Positions 25,901 to 35,055 are shown, counted from the first letter of the stretch. The stretch: 64,000 nucleotides of DNA from JBGTGG01 sp964398945 (GCA_964398945.1 CAYNOT010000003.1:220540-284539); one strand, 5' to 3'. Made by a program: numbers and translations. The notes: generated by a model from the sequence alone, not told the origin.

Positions 25901-26235
25901 ACCCGAAATGTGTTTTGATTGAGGCCAACATTGCTCTGGCGCAAATCACCTAAGGAACTGTAGAGGAAAACTTTGGTTTTGAAATACGGAGGATAACCAA
26001 TCAGGTCCGTTACACGGTCAAATTCATTTTCAATATACTCGAGTGCCTGGCGGGCAATATCAATACGCCCATCATAATAGTAAACATCAAAGTTCTCGCC
26101 CGTAAGGTATTGCCATTTGAACTGGCGGTATTGCATCCTGTTTTTGCCAAATGCCTCCCGCGACTGTTGCGCATACGCGCCCATGCAACCAACAAAAACC
26201 GCAAGCACAACAAATATTCCTCTTCTCAACTTCAT
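22927..26235 (-). CDS. Giant outer-membrane protein: peptidase-MA-like, TolB-like propeller and beta barrel
   Basis: 1102 residues with a signal peptide (MKLRRGIFVVLAVFVGCMGAYAQ). Residues about 40-260 resemble a peptidase-MA-like gluzincin domain, with FDVYYYDG, an LPDWFVDGAALYVANG helix and LTGHDAALAGQSVWNYIAEKYG; the zinc motif HExxH is replaced by VNEMM, so it is probably not a protease. Residues about 290-600 are WD40/TolB-like propeller units (MKLSPDGRYLAYSENDRG, VFSSNRNSDTL). A proline-rich, charged linker follows, then a C-terminal barrel like bacterial surface antigen/Omp85 domains (FYDIGTSWSG, final Phe). It probably handles or displays exported proteins at the outer membrane. No partner gene is adjacent. 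Confidence 0.8.
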   Translation of the reverse strand: MKLRRGIFVVLAVFVGCMGAYAQQSREAFGKNRMQYRQFKWQYLTGENFDVYYYDGRIDIARQALEYIENEFDRVTDLIGYPPYFKTKVFLYSSLGDLRQSNVGLNQNTFRVGGETEFIKPYVEVAYVGTGQEFKEELLVKISGLMVNEMMYGGSLKDVFQNSLLLNLPDWFVDGAALYVANGWDAEMDDFVRELMRTRKGKNISRLTGHDAALAGQSVWNYIAEKYGKSSVSNILNYTRVTRNEEKSVMITLGISFKTLMSDWRKYYSDISEQVYQSYVTPSDSLQLTPSYNKTTAITAMKLSPDGRYLAYSENDRGRYIVKVRSLETGKEKVILSGGSKVIDQRVDYSVPLIAWSDATTLGVVAVKQGKFVFWLYDLSTKTKLPRELDRFSNVRSLSFSANGRLGVLSGDFEGQNDLFLISTRRERVSRITNDIFDDLDPSFIPGTNRIVFSSNRNSDTLNLKDGTKVGQLSNNYNLFVYDLDTTKNVVARITNTLSKDFSPLAIDNYNFIYLSDQRGIVNLFKYNLNTGIYSQLTNYSTSIKRFDMVGYTLAVVANKDMEEHIYLNPNFSTNRQIFTPATRRKELQQVRIIRERRKKEEEKSMSIKDLLNSRLKESKELEKDTVVAPIDSLATPITGLPPIDSTATVNIKELTEKKQQVNTDDYVFEDEVEAPRAQESFLTRYMKAREKSKILGPFPYEPKFSSNSLITSFVVDPLRGFGISLETQMNDMLENYRFYGGLMTTLDLRNGDVFAEIQYLPAYIDFSARFDRRSVRKDFYDPNVADKDELTEYQFVLNKFEVGASMPLNDRIRVMFRPFFEMARSSSYGQASYPITPPSEIPKIDYYSGFNAELVYDNSVYTGLNAIEGTRGKIGFVHHYGLNNSNNSFSKAFIDLRHYQKIYKEIVFAVRGYAGSFFGNSPKLYLLGGMDNWLFNKTVETGATSTGQRNPLGPDANPNNQDLLFAEFATNLRGFDYATLFGNNVLLLNAELRLPLIRALTNEPITSNFFRNMQIIGFYDIGTSWSGTPPFTDGTSVSYNVIEQNPFTAQINNYLNPWLYSYGVGLRTVMLGYYMKFDLAWPVENFEVQDPRFMFTLGFDF

Positions 26236-26251
26236 ATACTATTTGGGGAAT

Positions 26252-27307
26252 TCAATTTACGAATTTATAACGATTAATATCCACCTCTTTGTTCAACTGC
26301 TTTTTGTCTTCCAACCATTCCGCTAATATTTTTGCAAAATAAGGGGAAATACTTACTCCTTTTGTCCCCATTCCATTGAAAAAAACGAGCCGGTCAAATT
26401 TTGGATGTCTGCCAATAACCACTCGTCTGTCGTGGGTTGTAGGGCGCATGCCCCAATTTTGTCCAACAATTTCAAAATCAAAATCAACCAGTATTTTTAG
26501 TTTTTCAATCAATTCTTCTTTTGCGTTGTTCGAAATTGTTGGTGTGGCATCCCGAAGCTGGTACGTAGCGCCCACATTATAAACAGCGTCACCTTGCGGC
26601 ACTATATAAACTCCACGGTTAACAACATGGTTTCCCAATCCACCACCTTTTACAGTTAACGTTTCCCCTTTAAGGGAAATTATAGGAACCCATCCAAACC
26701 ATTTATTTTCAAGGGATTGCGTGCCGGTACAGAAGATAACGGTACCGGCCTCATAACCTGTATATGTAACCCGGTCACTATTTGGATTTAAATCCTCGTC
26801 AATAAACCGCTCTTCCACCAATGCTTCCTTTTCCAACAACAGGTTACGAACGCCCGCTAAATAATTTTTGGTATTAATGTATCCCCCTTTTTCAATCATC
26901 ACCCCACCAAAATCATCCTTGATCCCATTTAGTCGGGGAAGGGTAGAAATCTCCCCGATATAATCCTTTATTCCCGGCTCACTACTCCGGGCCATCCAAT
27001 CATTTTGCTCCCTTACTGACGAAAAAGGATGATAAATATGCTGGGGAAAGAAAAATTTGCGGTTGGTCAACGCTTCCGCCATTGGATAGAATTCATGGAG
27101 ATAGGAGAACATTTCATCCGCTAGCCAGGTTTTTACCTTGTTTTTGCCCGTAATCGGATTGAAAAGCCCGGCTGCTATTTGTGATGCTGAGTTCTTAAAA
27201 TACGCATCGAATACAACAACGCGTTTGCCCATGTTCAGCAAATGAATCGCAACAGCCGATCCTGCCAATCCTTGCCCAATGATAATGTAGTCGACTTTTT
27301 TGCTCAA
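26252..27307 (-). CDS. FAD-dependent oxidoreductase (DAO family)
   Basis: 351 residues with the dinucleotide motif IIIGQGLAGSAVAIHLL at residues 8-24 and the DAO-type second block SQIAAGLFNPITGK. Near the end lie MRPTTHDRRVVIGRHPKFDRLVFFNGMGTKGVSISPYFAK, where GxGTKG closes on FAD. It resembles glycine/D-amino-acid oxidases and the oxidase half of MnmC; the substrate cannot be read from sequence. It is divergent from the MBL hydrolase gene and 16 bp from the start of the giant outer-membrane gene. Confidence 0.87.
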   Translation of the reverse strand: MSKKVDYIIIGQGLAGSAVAIHLLNMGKRVVVFDAYFKNSASQIAAGLFNPITGKNKVKTWLADEMFSYLHEFYPMAEALTNRKFFFPQHIYHPFSSVREQNDWMARSSEPGIKDYIGEISTLPRLNGIKDDFGGVMIEKGGYINTKNYLAGVRNLLLEKEALVEERFIDEDLNPNSDRVTYTGYEAGTVIFCTGTQSLENKWFGWVPIISLKGETLTVKGGGLGNHVVNRGVYIVPQGDAVYNVGATYQLRDATPTISNNAKEELIEKLKILVDFDFEIVGQNWGMRPTTHDRRVVIGRHPKFDRLVFFNGMGTKGVSISPYFAKILAEWLEDKKQLNKEVDINRYKFVN

Positions 27308-27392
27308 TTCGTAAGATTGCTAAAATGTAATTACTTCACAAATATCTTACTGGAGGTTCAAATCCCAATTAATTTTAATCAAATTTGCCGCT

Positions 27393-28037
27393 ATGTTGCG
27401 CGTAAAATCATTCATTTTCAATCCTTTCCAGGAAAACACTTACGTCCTTTTCGATGACACCAAAGAGTGTGTTATCGTAGACCCGGGCTGTTACGAAAAA
27501 GCAGAACAGCAAGAGTTGGTCGATTTTATCGAAGAAAACAACCTCACGGTTAAACTTCTCCTTAATACACATTGCCATATCGACCATGTGCTTGGCAATT
27601 ACTTTGTTAAAAATAAGTACAAAGTCGATTTATACATACACCCGATGGAAGAGGTTGTGTTAAAAGCTGTTCAAACCTATGCATCCAATTACGGTTTCCC
27701 TCAGTATTCAAGTACAACCTCAGATTCGTATCTAAAAGAAGGTGAAAAAGTGGTTTTTGGGGACCAGGCGATGGAAATAATATTCGCGCCCGGCCATTCA
27801 CCCGGCCACGTGTGTTTTTATAGCATCCCCGACAAAATCCTGATTGGAGGGGACGTCTTGTTTAAAAACAGCATCGGACGTACCGATTTACCGGGCGGTG
27901 ACCATGATACCTTGATTGAAAGTATCCAGGAAAAATTGTTCATCCTGCCAGACGATGTTACAGTTTATTCAGGGCATGGGCCAACTACTACAATTGGTTA
28001 TGAAAAAAGGTCTAATCCTTTTTGCGCCATTATATGA
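27393..28037 (+). CDS. MBL-fold metallo-hydrolase (glyoxalase II-like)
   Basis: 214 residues with zinc ligands in NTHCHIDHVLGN (HxHxDH), H in APGHSPGHVCF, D in IGGDVLFKNSIGRTDLPGGD and the final His in YSGHGPTTTIGYE. The IGRTDLPGGD block is common to hydroxyacylglutathione-hydrolase-like thioesterases. The substrate is unknown. The last codons overlap the start of pssA (ATGA), so the two genes are co-transcribed and translationally coupled. Confidence 0.92.
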   Translation: MLRVKSFIFNPFQENTYVLFDDTKECVIVDPGCYEKAEQQELVDFIEENNLTVKLLLNTHCHIDHVLGNYFVKNKYKVDLYIHPMEEVVLKAVQTYASNYGFPQYSSTTSDSYLKEGEKVVFGDQAMEIIFAPGHSPGHVCFYSIPDKILIGGDVLFKNSIGRTDLPGGDHDTLIESIQEKLFILPDDVTVYSGHGPTTTIGYEKRSNPFCAII

Positions 28038-28717
28038 AGAAAAGCATTCCCAATATTTTAACCAGTCTTAACCTCCTTTGCGGATGTATAGGGGTTGTTT
28101 CTGTATTTGAAAATTGGGCGGTACCGGCTGCGTATTTTATATGGCTCGCCTGTCTTTTTGATTTTTTTGATGGATTTGTTGCCCGCCTGTTAAAAGTTTC
28201 TTCACCCATCGGAAAAGAATTAGACTCACTGGCTGATATGGTAAGCTTCGGTTTCTTGCCAGCAGCAATCATGTATCAACTAATAGGCAGTTCTACGGAA
28301 TCCGCCTGGCTTCCTTTCCTCGCTTTCGCAATTGCTTCTTTTTCTGCTTTGCGGTTGGCTATTTTCAATATTGACGAAACGCAAAGTGATTCCTTTAAAG
28401 GATTGCCTACACCTGCTAATGCGCTTTTTATTTCCGGGTTGGCCTTGATTGATACCAGCAGCTTTTCGTGGCTTTTTGAAACCCCTGTGCTGGTTATTGT
28501 TACGGTTGCTTTTTCATTGTTATTGGTCGCACCGATCCGGCTTTTTGCTTTAAAATTTAAAAATTATGGCTGGAGGGAGAACAAAATCAGGTTTACCTTC
28601 CTTTTAATAGCGGTATTATTGATTGCAACCTTAAAGCTGATCGCAATTCCGCTGATTATACTTTTATATATTGCTTTATCGTTAGGGGTGCAATCCGTAT
28701 CAAGAAAAGAAGCCTAA
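28034..28717 (+). CDS. pssA: CDP-diacylglycerol-serine O-phosphatidyltransferase
   Basis: 227 residues from the ATG at 28034; the frame also opens at a TTG four codons earlier. The CDP-alcohol phosphotransferase motif is visible as DGFVARLLKVSSPIGKELDSLADMVSFG, with the usual Asp ladder, and six or so membrane helices follow the N-terminal PNILTSLNLLCGCIGV. The enzyme makes phosphatidylserine, precursor of phosphatidylethanolamine. It overlaps the MBL gene and is followed after 11 bp by porU. Confidence 0.94.
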   Translation: MKKSIPNILTSLNLLCGCIGVVSVFENWAVPAAYFIWLACLFDFFDGFVARLLKVSSPIGKELDSLADMVSFGFLPAAIMYQLIGSSTESAWLPFLAFAIASFSALRLAIFNIDETQSDSFKGLPTPANALFISGLALIDTSSFSWLFETPVLVIVTVAFSLLLVAPIRLFALKFKNYGWRENKIRFTFLLIAVLLIATLKLIAIPLIILLYIALSLGVQSVSRKEA

Positions 28718-28728
28718 GGCTGTGTTGT

Positions 28729-31700
28729 TTGAAAATTTCTGAACCATATAACCGGATTTTAGTGTGTGCTGCATTAATCTGTAGCGCCTTCGCACCTTCA
28801 TGGTCGCAAAACTCTGTGTTGGCTTCCGGTCAGTGGCATAAGATTGAAATTGAAAAAACCGGGGTATACAAAATCGACTATTCACTTTTGTCGGGCATGG
28901 GGATCGACCCCGCTAAAATTGATCCCGCTAAAATAAAAATCATGGGCAATGCAGGCGGAATGCTACCGCAAAAGAATGCAGAAGAAAGGCCCATCGACTT
29001 GATTGAGAATTCAATTTTTGTTGCCGGTGCCGAAGATGGGAAATTCGATACGAACGATTACATTTTGTTTTTTGCACAAGGAGCTGACCGAAGTAAATTT
29101 CTTCCAGGGAAAAATATTTTTGAATACGAGTTTAATTTATACGCGGAAAAAAATTATTGCTTTCTCACCATCGGGGACACCAACGGCAAACGGATTTCCA
29201 ATTCGGAAAACTTAAATACACCCGCCCCTATTGTTGATGAGTTCAATGATTTTTTCTTTTACGAACTTGATAAACACAATGAACTCACTTCCGGCCGGGA
29301 ATGGTTCGGGGAAAAATTTGATGCCACGTTGATTCATTCTTTTAAATTTAAAATGGCCAACATCATTGAAAACTCTTTCATTACTGTTGTCTCTGATGTG
29401 ATGGCGCAATCATTCTATGGTTCATCTTTCGCAGTGCGAATGAATGGTTCACAAATTACTGATCAATTTGTACTCCCCATCCTAAACCCGGCAGTATATA
29501 AATATGCAACCAGGGGGTATCATAAGCGGGATACGATTGTGTTCTCCGCAAACACGGTTTCAGTTTCCGGTAAAACCGAACACGAGATAACCTATGAATA
29601 CACCAAGAGTCCATCCGGAAGATCCATTGGATACCTTGATTTTTTGCTTGTGAACACCATACGAAAACTGGCACTCTATGATAACCAAACCCGGTTTCGT
29701 TCGGCAAAAAGCTTATTGCAACCGACCAGTACTTTCAAAATTGAAAACCTGTCATCAGGATCTACCCTTTGGGATATAACAAATCCTTATGAACCCACGA
29801 AGCAAGCATTCATGCTAACCAATGGCGTTGGTTCCTTCACTACTGCTACCGAAGATTTAAAGGAATATATCATTTTCAATTCTTCATTTCCCGTGCCCAA
29901 ATACATTGGCAAAATTGAAAACCAAAACCTCCATGGAATTTCAACACCCAACCTTTTAATAATTTCCCACCCAGACTTTATAGAAGAAGCGAAACGATTG
30001 GCAAGCCATCGCGAAAATCATGACGGGCTAACTACCGCAGTATTTTCGACAGCGCAAGTATTCAATGAATTTTCATCGGGCCGGCAAGATGTTACGGCCA
30101 TTCGCGATTTCGCTAAACACTTATATTCAAAATCCCCGGGCCAGCTAAAGAATTTGTTGCTGTTTGGGAAATCTTCCTACGATTATAAAGACCGTTTGTA
30201 CTTCAAAACAAATTTTGTCCCTACCTATGAATCCCGGAATTCGTTGCATCCCCTGGAAACCTATTCATCAGACGACTATTTTGGGTTTCTGGAAGACCAT
30301 GAAGGCAACTGGGGGGAAAGCCCTCCGGAGTATCATACAATGGATATTGGTGTTGGACGATTGCCTGTAAAAACCGCAGCCGAGGCAAAAAACATAGTGG
30401 ATAAACTTATCCAATACGATACAGAACCAAGCATGCTGGGCACCTGGAGAAACCAAATTACTTTTGTTGCCGAAGACAAAGATTTTAACATCCATCAAAG
30501 CCAGGCCAACCAGCTTGCAAACCAGGTTGCATCGTTGAACCCAACGATCAACAGCAAGAAAATTTTTGTTGACGCCTATGAGCAAATCTCAAAAGCCAGT
30601 GGGAGGGTTGCCCCCGGGGTAAATGCAGCAATATTGGAAACCCTGGATAGAGGCACCCTTATTATGAACTATACCGGACATGGAACCGAAAAACAATGGG
30701 CTTATCAAAACATATTCAGTGACTTCACAATCGAAACCCTAACCAATAAAATCTATCCTTTGTTTATTACGGCCACATGTGAATTTGGCCGGCACGATGA
30801 CCCTTCACAAATATCAAGTGCCGAACTTGCGGTATTAAGGAAAAACAGTGGCGCCATTGGTATGGTCACAACAGCACGCCCGGTAAATTCAAGCACCAAC
30901 TTTGAATTGAACAAAGCTTTTTATGATGCCTTGTTTGAAAAGGAAAACGGTAAAGCAATAACATTAGGTGAAGTTTTCCGCAGGACAAAAAACAATAGTA
31001 TCAGTGGTGTTTCCAATCGGAATTTTTCGTTGCTGGGGGACCCTTCCATGACCCTGGCCTTTCCAAAACTGAACGCACATATTTCCGAAATTAAAACAAA
31101 AGACAATTCGGACACTTTAAAAGCATTGTCGACCGTAGTGGTGAAAGGGGCAATAATGGAAGGTGAAACAATAAAGACTGATTTCGAAGGAACTGTGTAT
31201 GCCACCTTGTTCGATAAAGAAACGGATTATACTACCCTGGGAACGCAAACAGCACCCTTTACCTATAAAGCCAGAACAAGTGCGTTGTTCAGGGGAAAAG
31301 CTTCCGCAAACAACGGGGTTTTTGAATTTGAATTTATTGTCCCGAAAAATATAGCGTACCAGGTTGGGTCAGGAAAAATCAGCATCTATGCCGCAAATGA
31401 GGAGTCGATAATCGATGCGGGCGGAGCGCGGGAAAATTTCGCTATCGGCAAAAGTGAACCTGGTTCAAATGCAGATAATCAATCACCTTATATTGAGGCT
31501 TTCATGGGGGATGCAACCTTTATAAATGGTGGGATCGTCAACCCCAATTCCAACCTTGTTGTCAAAATTTCTGATTTAAGTGGGATCAATATCTCTAATT
31601 ATGGAATCGGCAACAGTATTATAGCCACGCTGGACGATGACCAGACCTTTATTCTGAATGATTATTTCGAATCGGAAATTGATGATTTTACCACTGGTTG

Positions 31701-32133
31701 GATCAATTATCCGCTAAAAGACCTTTCTCCCGGAAAACATCAGATTACCGTAAGGGCATGGGATACCCACAACAACCCCGGGGAGGCGAGCGTGGATTTT
31801 ATCGTTACAGATGGAAATTCGGTAGTCATTGAAACCTTTAGGAACCACCCCAACCCTTTTAATGAACAAACACAATTGTTCTTCACGCACAACCGGCCAG
31901 GAGATGATTTACAAGCCTCGGTTACCATTATGGATATTACCGGATCAGTGGTGCAAACTGCTGATTTTACCATCTATTCCAGCCCATACCGGGTGGATTT
32001 GTTGGAATTCAATGTCGATAACAACCCTTACAAAAAACAACCCGCTGGATTATACTTAGCACGCCTGCGCGTTCGTTCCCTTACCAATGGCTCTAAAAAT
32101 GAGCAGGTTACGAAACTTATTATAGTGAAATGA
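28729..32133 (+). CDS. porU: Type IX secretion system C-terminal signal peptidase PorU
   Basis: 1134 residues, starting at a TTG. An in-frame stop lies four codons upstream, and this TTG is the only start ahead of the signal peptide (ILVCAALICSAFAPSWSQ). It is a gingipain-like (C25) peptidase: the catalytic His is H651 in NYTGHGTEKQWAYQ and the catalytic Cys C684 in ITATCEFGRHDDP. PorU cuts the C-terminal sorting signal from type IX cargo at the cell surface and attaches the protein to a lipid anchor. It itself ends with a sorting-type domain (RNHPNPFNEQTQLFF...PAGLYLARL). Its stop overlaps the frame of porV. Confidence 0.95.
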   Translation: MKISEPYNRILVCAALICSAFAPSWSQNSVLASGQWHKIEIEKTGVYKIDYSLLSGMGIDPAKIDPAKIKIMGNAGGMLPQKNAEERPIDLIENSIFVAGAEDGKFDTNDYILFFAQGADRSKFLPGKNIFEYEFNLYAEKNYCFLTIGDTNGKRISNSENLNTPAPIVDEFNDFFFYELDKHNELTSGREWFGEKFDATLIHSFKFKMANIIENSFITVVSDVMAQSFYGSSFAVRMNGSQITDQFVLPILNPAVYKYATRGYHKRDTIVFSANTVSVSGKTEHEITYEYTKSPSGRSIGYLDFLLVNTIRKLALYDNQTRFRSAKSLLQPTSTFKIENLSSGSTLWDITNPYEPTKQAFMLTNGVGSFTTATEDLKEYIIFNSSFPVPKYIGKIENQNLHGISTPNLLIISHPDFIEEAKRLASHRENHDGLTTAVFSTAQVFNEFSSGRQDVTAIRDFAKHLYSKSPGQLKNLLLFGKSSYDYKDRLYFKTNFVPTYESRNSLHPLETYSSDDYFGFLEDHEGNWGESPPEYHTMDIGVGRLPVKTAAEAKNIVDKLIQYDTEPSMLGTWRNQITFVAEDKDFNIHQSQANQLANQVASLNPTINSKKIFVDAYEQISKASGRVAPGVNAAILETLDRGTLIMNYTGHGTEKQWAYQNIFSDFTIETLTNKIYPLFITATCEFGRHDDPSQISSAELAVLRKNSGAIGMVTTARPVNSSTNFELNKAFYDALFEKENGKAITLGEVFRRTKNNSISGVSNRNFSLLGDPSMTLAFPKLNAHISEIKTKDNSDTLKALSTVVVKGAIMEGETIKTDFEGTVYATLFDKETDYTTLGTQTAPFTYKARTSALFRGKASANNGVFEFEFIVPKNIAYQVGSGKISIYAANEESIIDAGGARENFAIGKSEPGSNADNQSPYIEAFMGDATFINGGIVNPNSNLVVKISDLSGINISNYGIGNSIIATLDDDQTFILNDYFESEIDDFTTGWINYPLKDLSPGKHQITVRAWDTHNNPGEASVDFIVTDGNSVVIETFRNHPNPFNEQTQLFFTHNRPGDDLQASVTIMDITGSVVQTADFTIYSSPYRVDLLEFNVDNNPYKKQPAGLYLARLRVRSLTNGSKNEQVTKLIIVK

Positions 32134-32156
32134 TTATCTTTGAAGCCTTGTTTAGA

Positions 32157-33323
32157 ATGAATCGGATGAAAGTTAAATTAGGCATAGCCTTTTTATTGGT
32201 GGGAGCAATGGTTGAACAAACCATGGCACAGCAAATCGTTACTGGTCAAGACACATCCTACCGGATAATCACAACTGCAGTACCGTTCTTGCTCATAAGC
32301 CCGGATGCCCGGCATGCCGCATTGGGTGACGCAGGAGTTGCTACCTCAGCCGATGCAAATGCATCCTACTGGAATGCTGCCAAACTCGTCTTCATTGATG
32401 AGGATTACGGTGGCACGGTTTCGTATACTCCCTGGTTGGGAAAGATCATCAACGATATGTCCATTGCCTATCTTGCCGGATTTTATAGGATAAACAGGGA
32501 GCAAGTGATTTCCACCTCGATGAAATACTTTGATTTGGGAGAAATCCAACTTAATTCCGGGCCTGATCCAAATAATTACCTCGGTCGTTACAATCCAAGG
32601 GAATTTGCTTTCGACTTTACCTATTCAAGGTTACTAACTGAAAATTTCAGTGTCGGGTTGACAGGGCGTTTTATCCATTCCAACCTTACTGGACATTTTA
32701 GTGGAAATGGCGGAACTGATGCGAAGCCTGCCAACAGTGTTGCCACGGATATTGGTGTATTTTATACCACTGAACTTAAAACCACAAAACCATCCACCCT
32801 TTCCCTTGGCGGATTTATCTCCAATATCGGTGCGAAGGTTTCATACTCGGATGCCAACAACAAAGATTTTCTTCCGACCAACCTTCGCTTAGGCGGAAGT
32901 TTCCGCACAGAGGTTGACCCCCACAACTCCTTCACCTTCGTTCTTGATTTCAATAAACTATTGGTGCCAACGGTTGACAACGGTCAGTCAATGCTAGCCG
33001 GGGTGTTCAATTCTTTTACAGATGCTCCCGGTGGCTTTAAAGAAGAGATGCATGAAATTACTATGTCATCCGGGATTGAATACTGGTACAGTGAAACCTT
33101 TGCTGCCAGGCTTGGATATTTTCTGGAAGCCATGGACAAAGGCAACAGGCAGTATATGACCTTGGGTGTAGGTTTTAGAAAAAAATCATTTGGCGTTGAT
33201 GTAGCATACCTTGTACCTACCAATAGCCGGGAGAACCCACTGGCAGAAACCATTCGTTTCACATTACTATTCCAAATCAAAAAAGACCAACTCTCTAAAA
33301 GTCTGGAGTCGGTTACTGAATAA
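32157..33323 (+). CDS. porV: Type IX secretion system outer-membrane protein PorV
   Basis: 388 residues from the ATG at 32157, chosen because MNRMKVKLGIAFLLVGAMV starts a good signal peptide (cut after MAQ). The frame also opens at 32130, overlapping the porU stop by ATGA, so a 9-residue longer form is possible. The mature protein is a FadL-like barrel with the family block PFLLISPDARHAALGDAGVATSADANASYWNAAK near the start. PorV is the shuttle that carries cargo from the translocon to PorU. Gene order porU-porV is the standard one. Confidence 0.94.
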   Translation: MNRMKVKLGIAFLLVGAMVEQTMAQQIVTGQDTSYRIITTAVPFLLISPDARHAALGDAGVATSADANASYWNAAKLVFIDEDYGGTVSYTPWLGKIINDMSIAYLAGFYRINREQVISTSMKYFDLGEIQLNSGPDPNNYLGRYNPREFAFDFTYSRLLTENFSVGLTGRFIHSNLTGHFSGNGGTDAKPANSVATDIGVFYTTELKTTKPSTLSLGGFISNIGAKVSYSDANNKDFLPTNLRLGGSFRTEVDPHNSFTFVLDFNKLLVPTVDNGQSMLAGVFNSFTDAPGGFKEEMHEITMSSGIEYWYSETFAARLGYFLEAMDKGNRQYMTLGVGFRKKSFGVDVAYLVPTNSRENPLAETIRFTLLFQIKKDQLSKSLESVTE

Positions 33324-34582
33324 TGCTTGACAGAACGATTGCCCCTCCTTTTCAAAACGATTATGCATTGCATTTACTGGCACCTCAAACGTTTCGGTTG
33401 AGGAATGGTGCGGTAACACATTTTATAAGGGGTGGCACACAAGAAGTAATAAAAATTGAGCTGGTTTTTCCGGCTGGCCGCTGGTTCGAACCACTGCCCG
33501 GGTTGGCCTATTTAACTGCAAACTTATTATCGAAAGGAACAACAAAAAATACAAGCAACCAGATTGCCGAGTGTTTTGACTTCTATGGCGCCCACTTCGA
33601 AGTAGAAGCGGGTTTTGATTTTGTATCCTTATCGCTTTTTACATTAACCAAAGCTGTAGTACCAACACTGGAGCTATTACTGGAGTTAGTAACTTCCCCC
33701 ATTTTTCCTGAAAAAGAAGTAGAACAGTTTAAGGCTTCTTACATCCAAACCTTAAAGGTCAACAATCAAAAAACAAACTACCTGGCTTCCAAAGAAATAA
33801 GGAAGATGATTTTTGGGAACACCCATCCCTACGGAGTGGAGGTAACTATTGAAGCTATCAAGGGGCTTGAAAACAATCAGTTTGCCGATTATCATAAAAA
33901 GCAATTTGTCAATCCGATTTGTTTTATCGCTGGAAGCTTTGGTCAGGAACAAATTGAATTCATCAACCAATCCATCGAGCAGATCAACGGCATTGATGCG
34001 TTGCCCCTCCATTTAAAAGACATTGAAAGCACTCCTTTCCAAAGCAGGATTGAAAAAAAAGACAGCGTTCAAGCTTCGTTGCGCATGGGGAAAATGACCA
34101 TCGGGCCTGACCATGAAGACTGGCCTAAGACCATGTTTGTGAATCATTTGCTGGGCGGGTATTTTGGTTCGCGTTTAATGAAAAACATCCGTGAAGAAAA
34201 AGGGTTGACATACGGGATTTATTCCGCTATCAACGCTTTGCAACATACATGTATGCTTACTATCGGTGCTGACGTGAATAGTGAAAACCGGGAATTGGCT
34301 TTTGAAGAGATCAAAAAAGAAATAGTAAAATTACAAACCGAACCTGTTTCAGCCATTGAATTGAAAACAGCAGGCGCACATTTTATTGGTTCATTGCAAG
34401 GCGATATTTCAACCCCTTTTGCACATGCAGAGAAGCAAAAGAATTTAATTTTAAAAAACCTCCCAGCGGACCATTATCAACGGCTTATCGATCAAGTGGC
34501 TATAATGGATAATGAAACAGTAATACAAACTGCACAACAGTATTTTGATCCGGCTTCGTTTTTTGAAGTTGCTGTCGGCTAA
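33323..34582 (+). CDS. M16-family peptidase homologue without the zinc motif
   Basis: 419 residues in the insulinase/pitrilysin fold (two M16 halves, with GGYFGSRLMKNIREEKGLTYGIYS the usual second-half marker). In active members HxxEH follows the first strand; here the aligned segment reads LAYLTANLL (residues 61-69), so no zinc site remains. Such non-catalytic M16 proteins normally pair with an active one, but none is next to it. Its ATG overlaps the porV stop by one base (TAATG), which places it in the porU-porV transcript. Confidence 0.9.
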   Translation: MLDRTIAPPFQNDYALHLLAPQTFRLRNGAVTHFIRGGTQEVIKIELVFPAGRWFEPLPGLAYLTANLLSKGTTKNTSNQIAECFDFYGAHFEVEAGFDFVSLSLFTLTKAVVPTLELLLELVTSPIFPEKEVEQFKASYIQTLKVNNQKTNYLASKEIRKMIFGNTHPYGVEVTIEAIKGLENNQFADYHKKQFVNPICFIAGSFGQEQIEFINQSIEQINGIDALPLHLKDIESTPFQSRIEKKDSVQASLRMGKMTIGPDHEDWPKTMFVNHLLGGYFGSRLMKNIREEKGLTYGIYSAINALQHTCMLTIGADVNSENRELAFEEIKKEIVKLQTEPVSAIELKTAGAHFIGSLQGDISTPFAHAEKQKNLILKNLPADHYQRLIDQVAIMDNETVIQTAQQYFDPASFFEVAVG

Positions 34583-35055
34583 TTGTTTTTAACAACCCTT
34601 TCTACACGGACACCTGCTGAAAGCATCCCGGAAAGTGTATCCATTCGCATGAATTGCGCCAGCTGGATTTTATATTCCCCGGCAGAATTAAACCGATAAT
34701 TTTCCAACACAGGAAATTGATGATCGAAAATATCCCCCAACCCACTCGACCCGAACGGTTCACCTGTCTTTTCATTAAAGAGAAAATTATTGATCAACCT
34801 TTTCTCTAATTCCCCACCCAATGAGTCTTGTAAGATAAACTGATAATAGAGATTGGCTTTCGGGTAGTCCAATGAATTCCTGAAGTTGACTTTAATGTTG
34901 TAGGATTGACTGTTATCAGGGATACTGATTATAAATTCAGGGTTTTCCGTACTCATCCAACTCCGTTGTTCAAAATCAGTATTCCTTTCATAAATACGGG
35001 TAGGGTCACATGCACTTACTGCCACACAAAAGAAAAGCAAAATCAAAATTCTCAT
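34579..35055 (-). CDS. gldH: Gliding motility lipoprotein GldH
   Basis: 158 residues with a lipoprotein signal (MRILILLFFCVAVSAC, Cys 16) followed by DPTRIYERNTDFEQRSW, the GldH signature, and YPKANLYYQFILQDS. GldH is needed for gliding and type IX secretion in Flavobacterium; its precise role is not settled. Its start overlaps the stop of ricT (ATGA), so the two are coupled. It converges on the M16 gene, and the stops overlap by 4 bases. Confidence 0.93.
   Translation of the reverse strand: MRILILLFFCVAVSACDPTRIYERNTDFEQRSWMSTENPEFIISIPDNSQSYNIKVNFRNSLDYPKANLYYQFILQDSLGGELEKRLINNFLFNEKTGEPFGSSGLGDIFDHQFPVLENYRFNSAGEYKIQLAQFMRMDTLSGMLSAGVRVERVVKNN

Noticed and set aside
33323..34582. Active zinc protease
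   Set aside because: The HxxEH motif needed for zinc binding is absent, so it was called a non-catalytic homologue.
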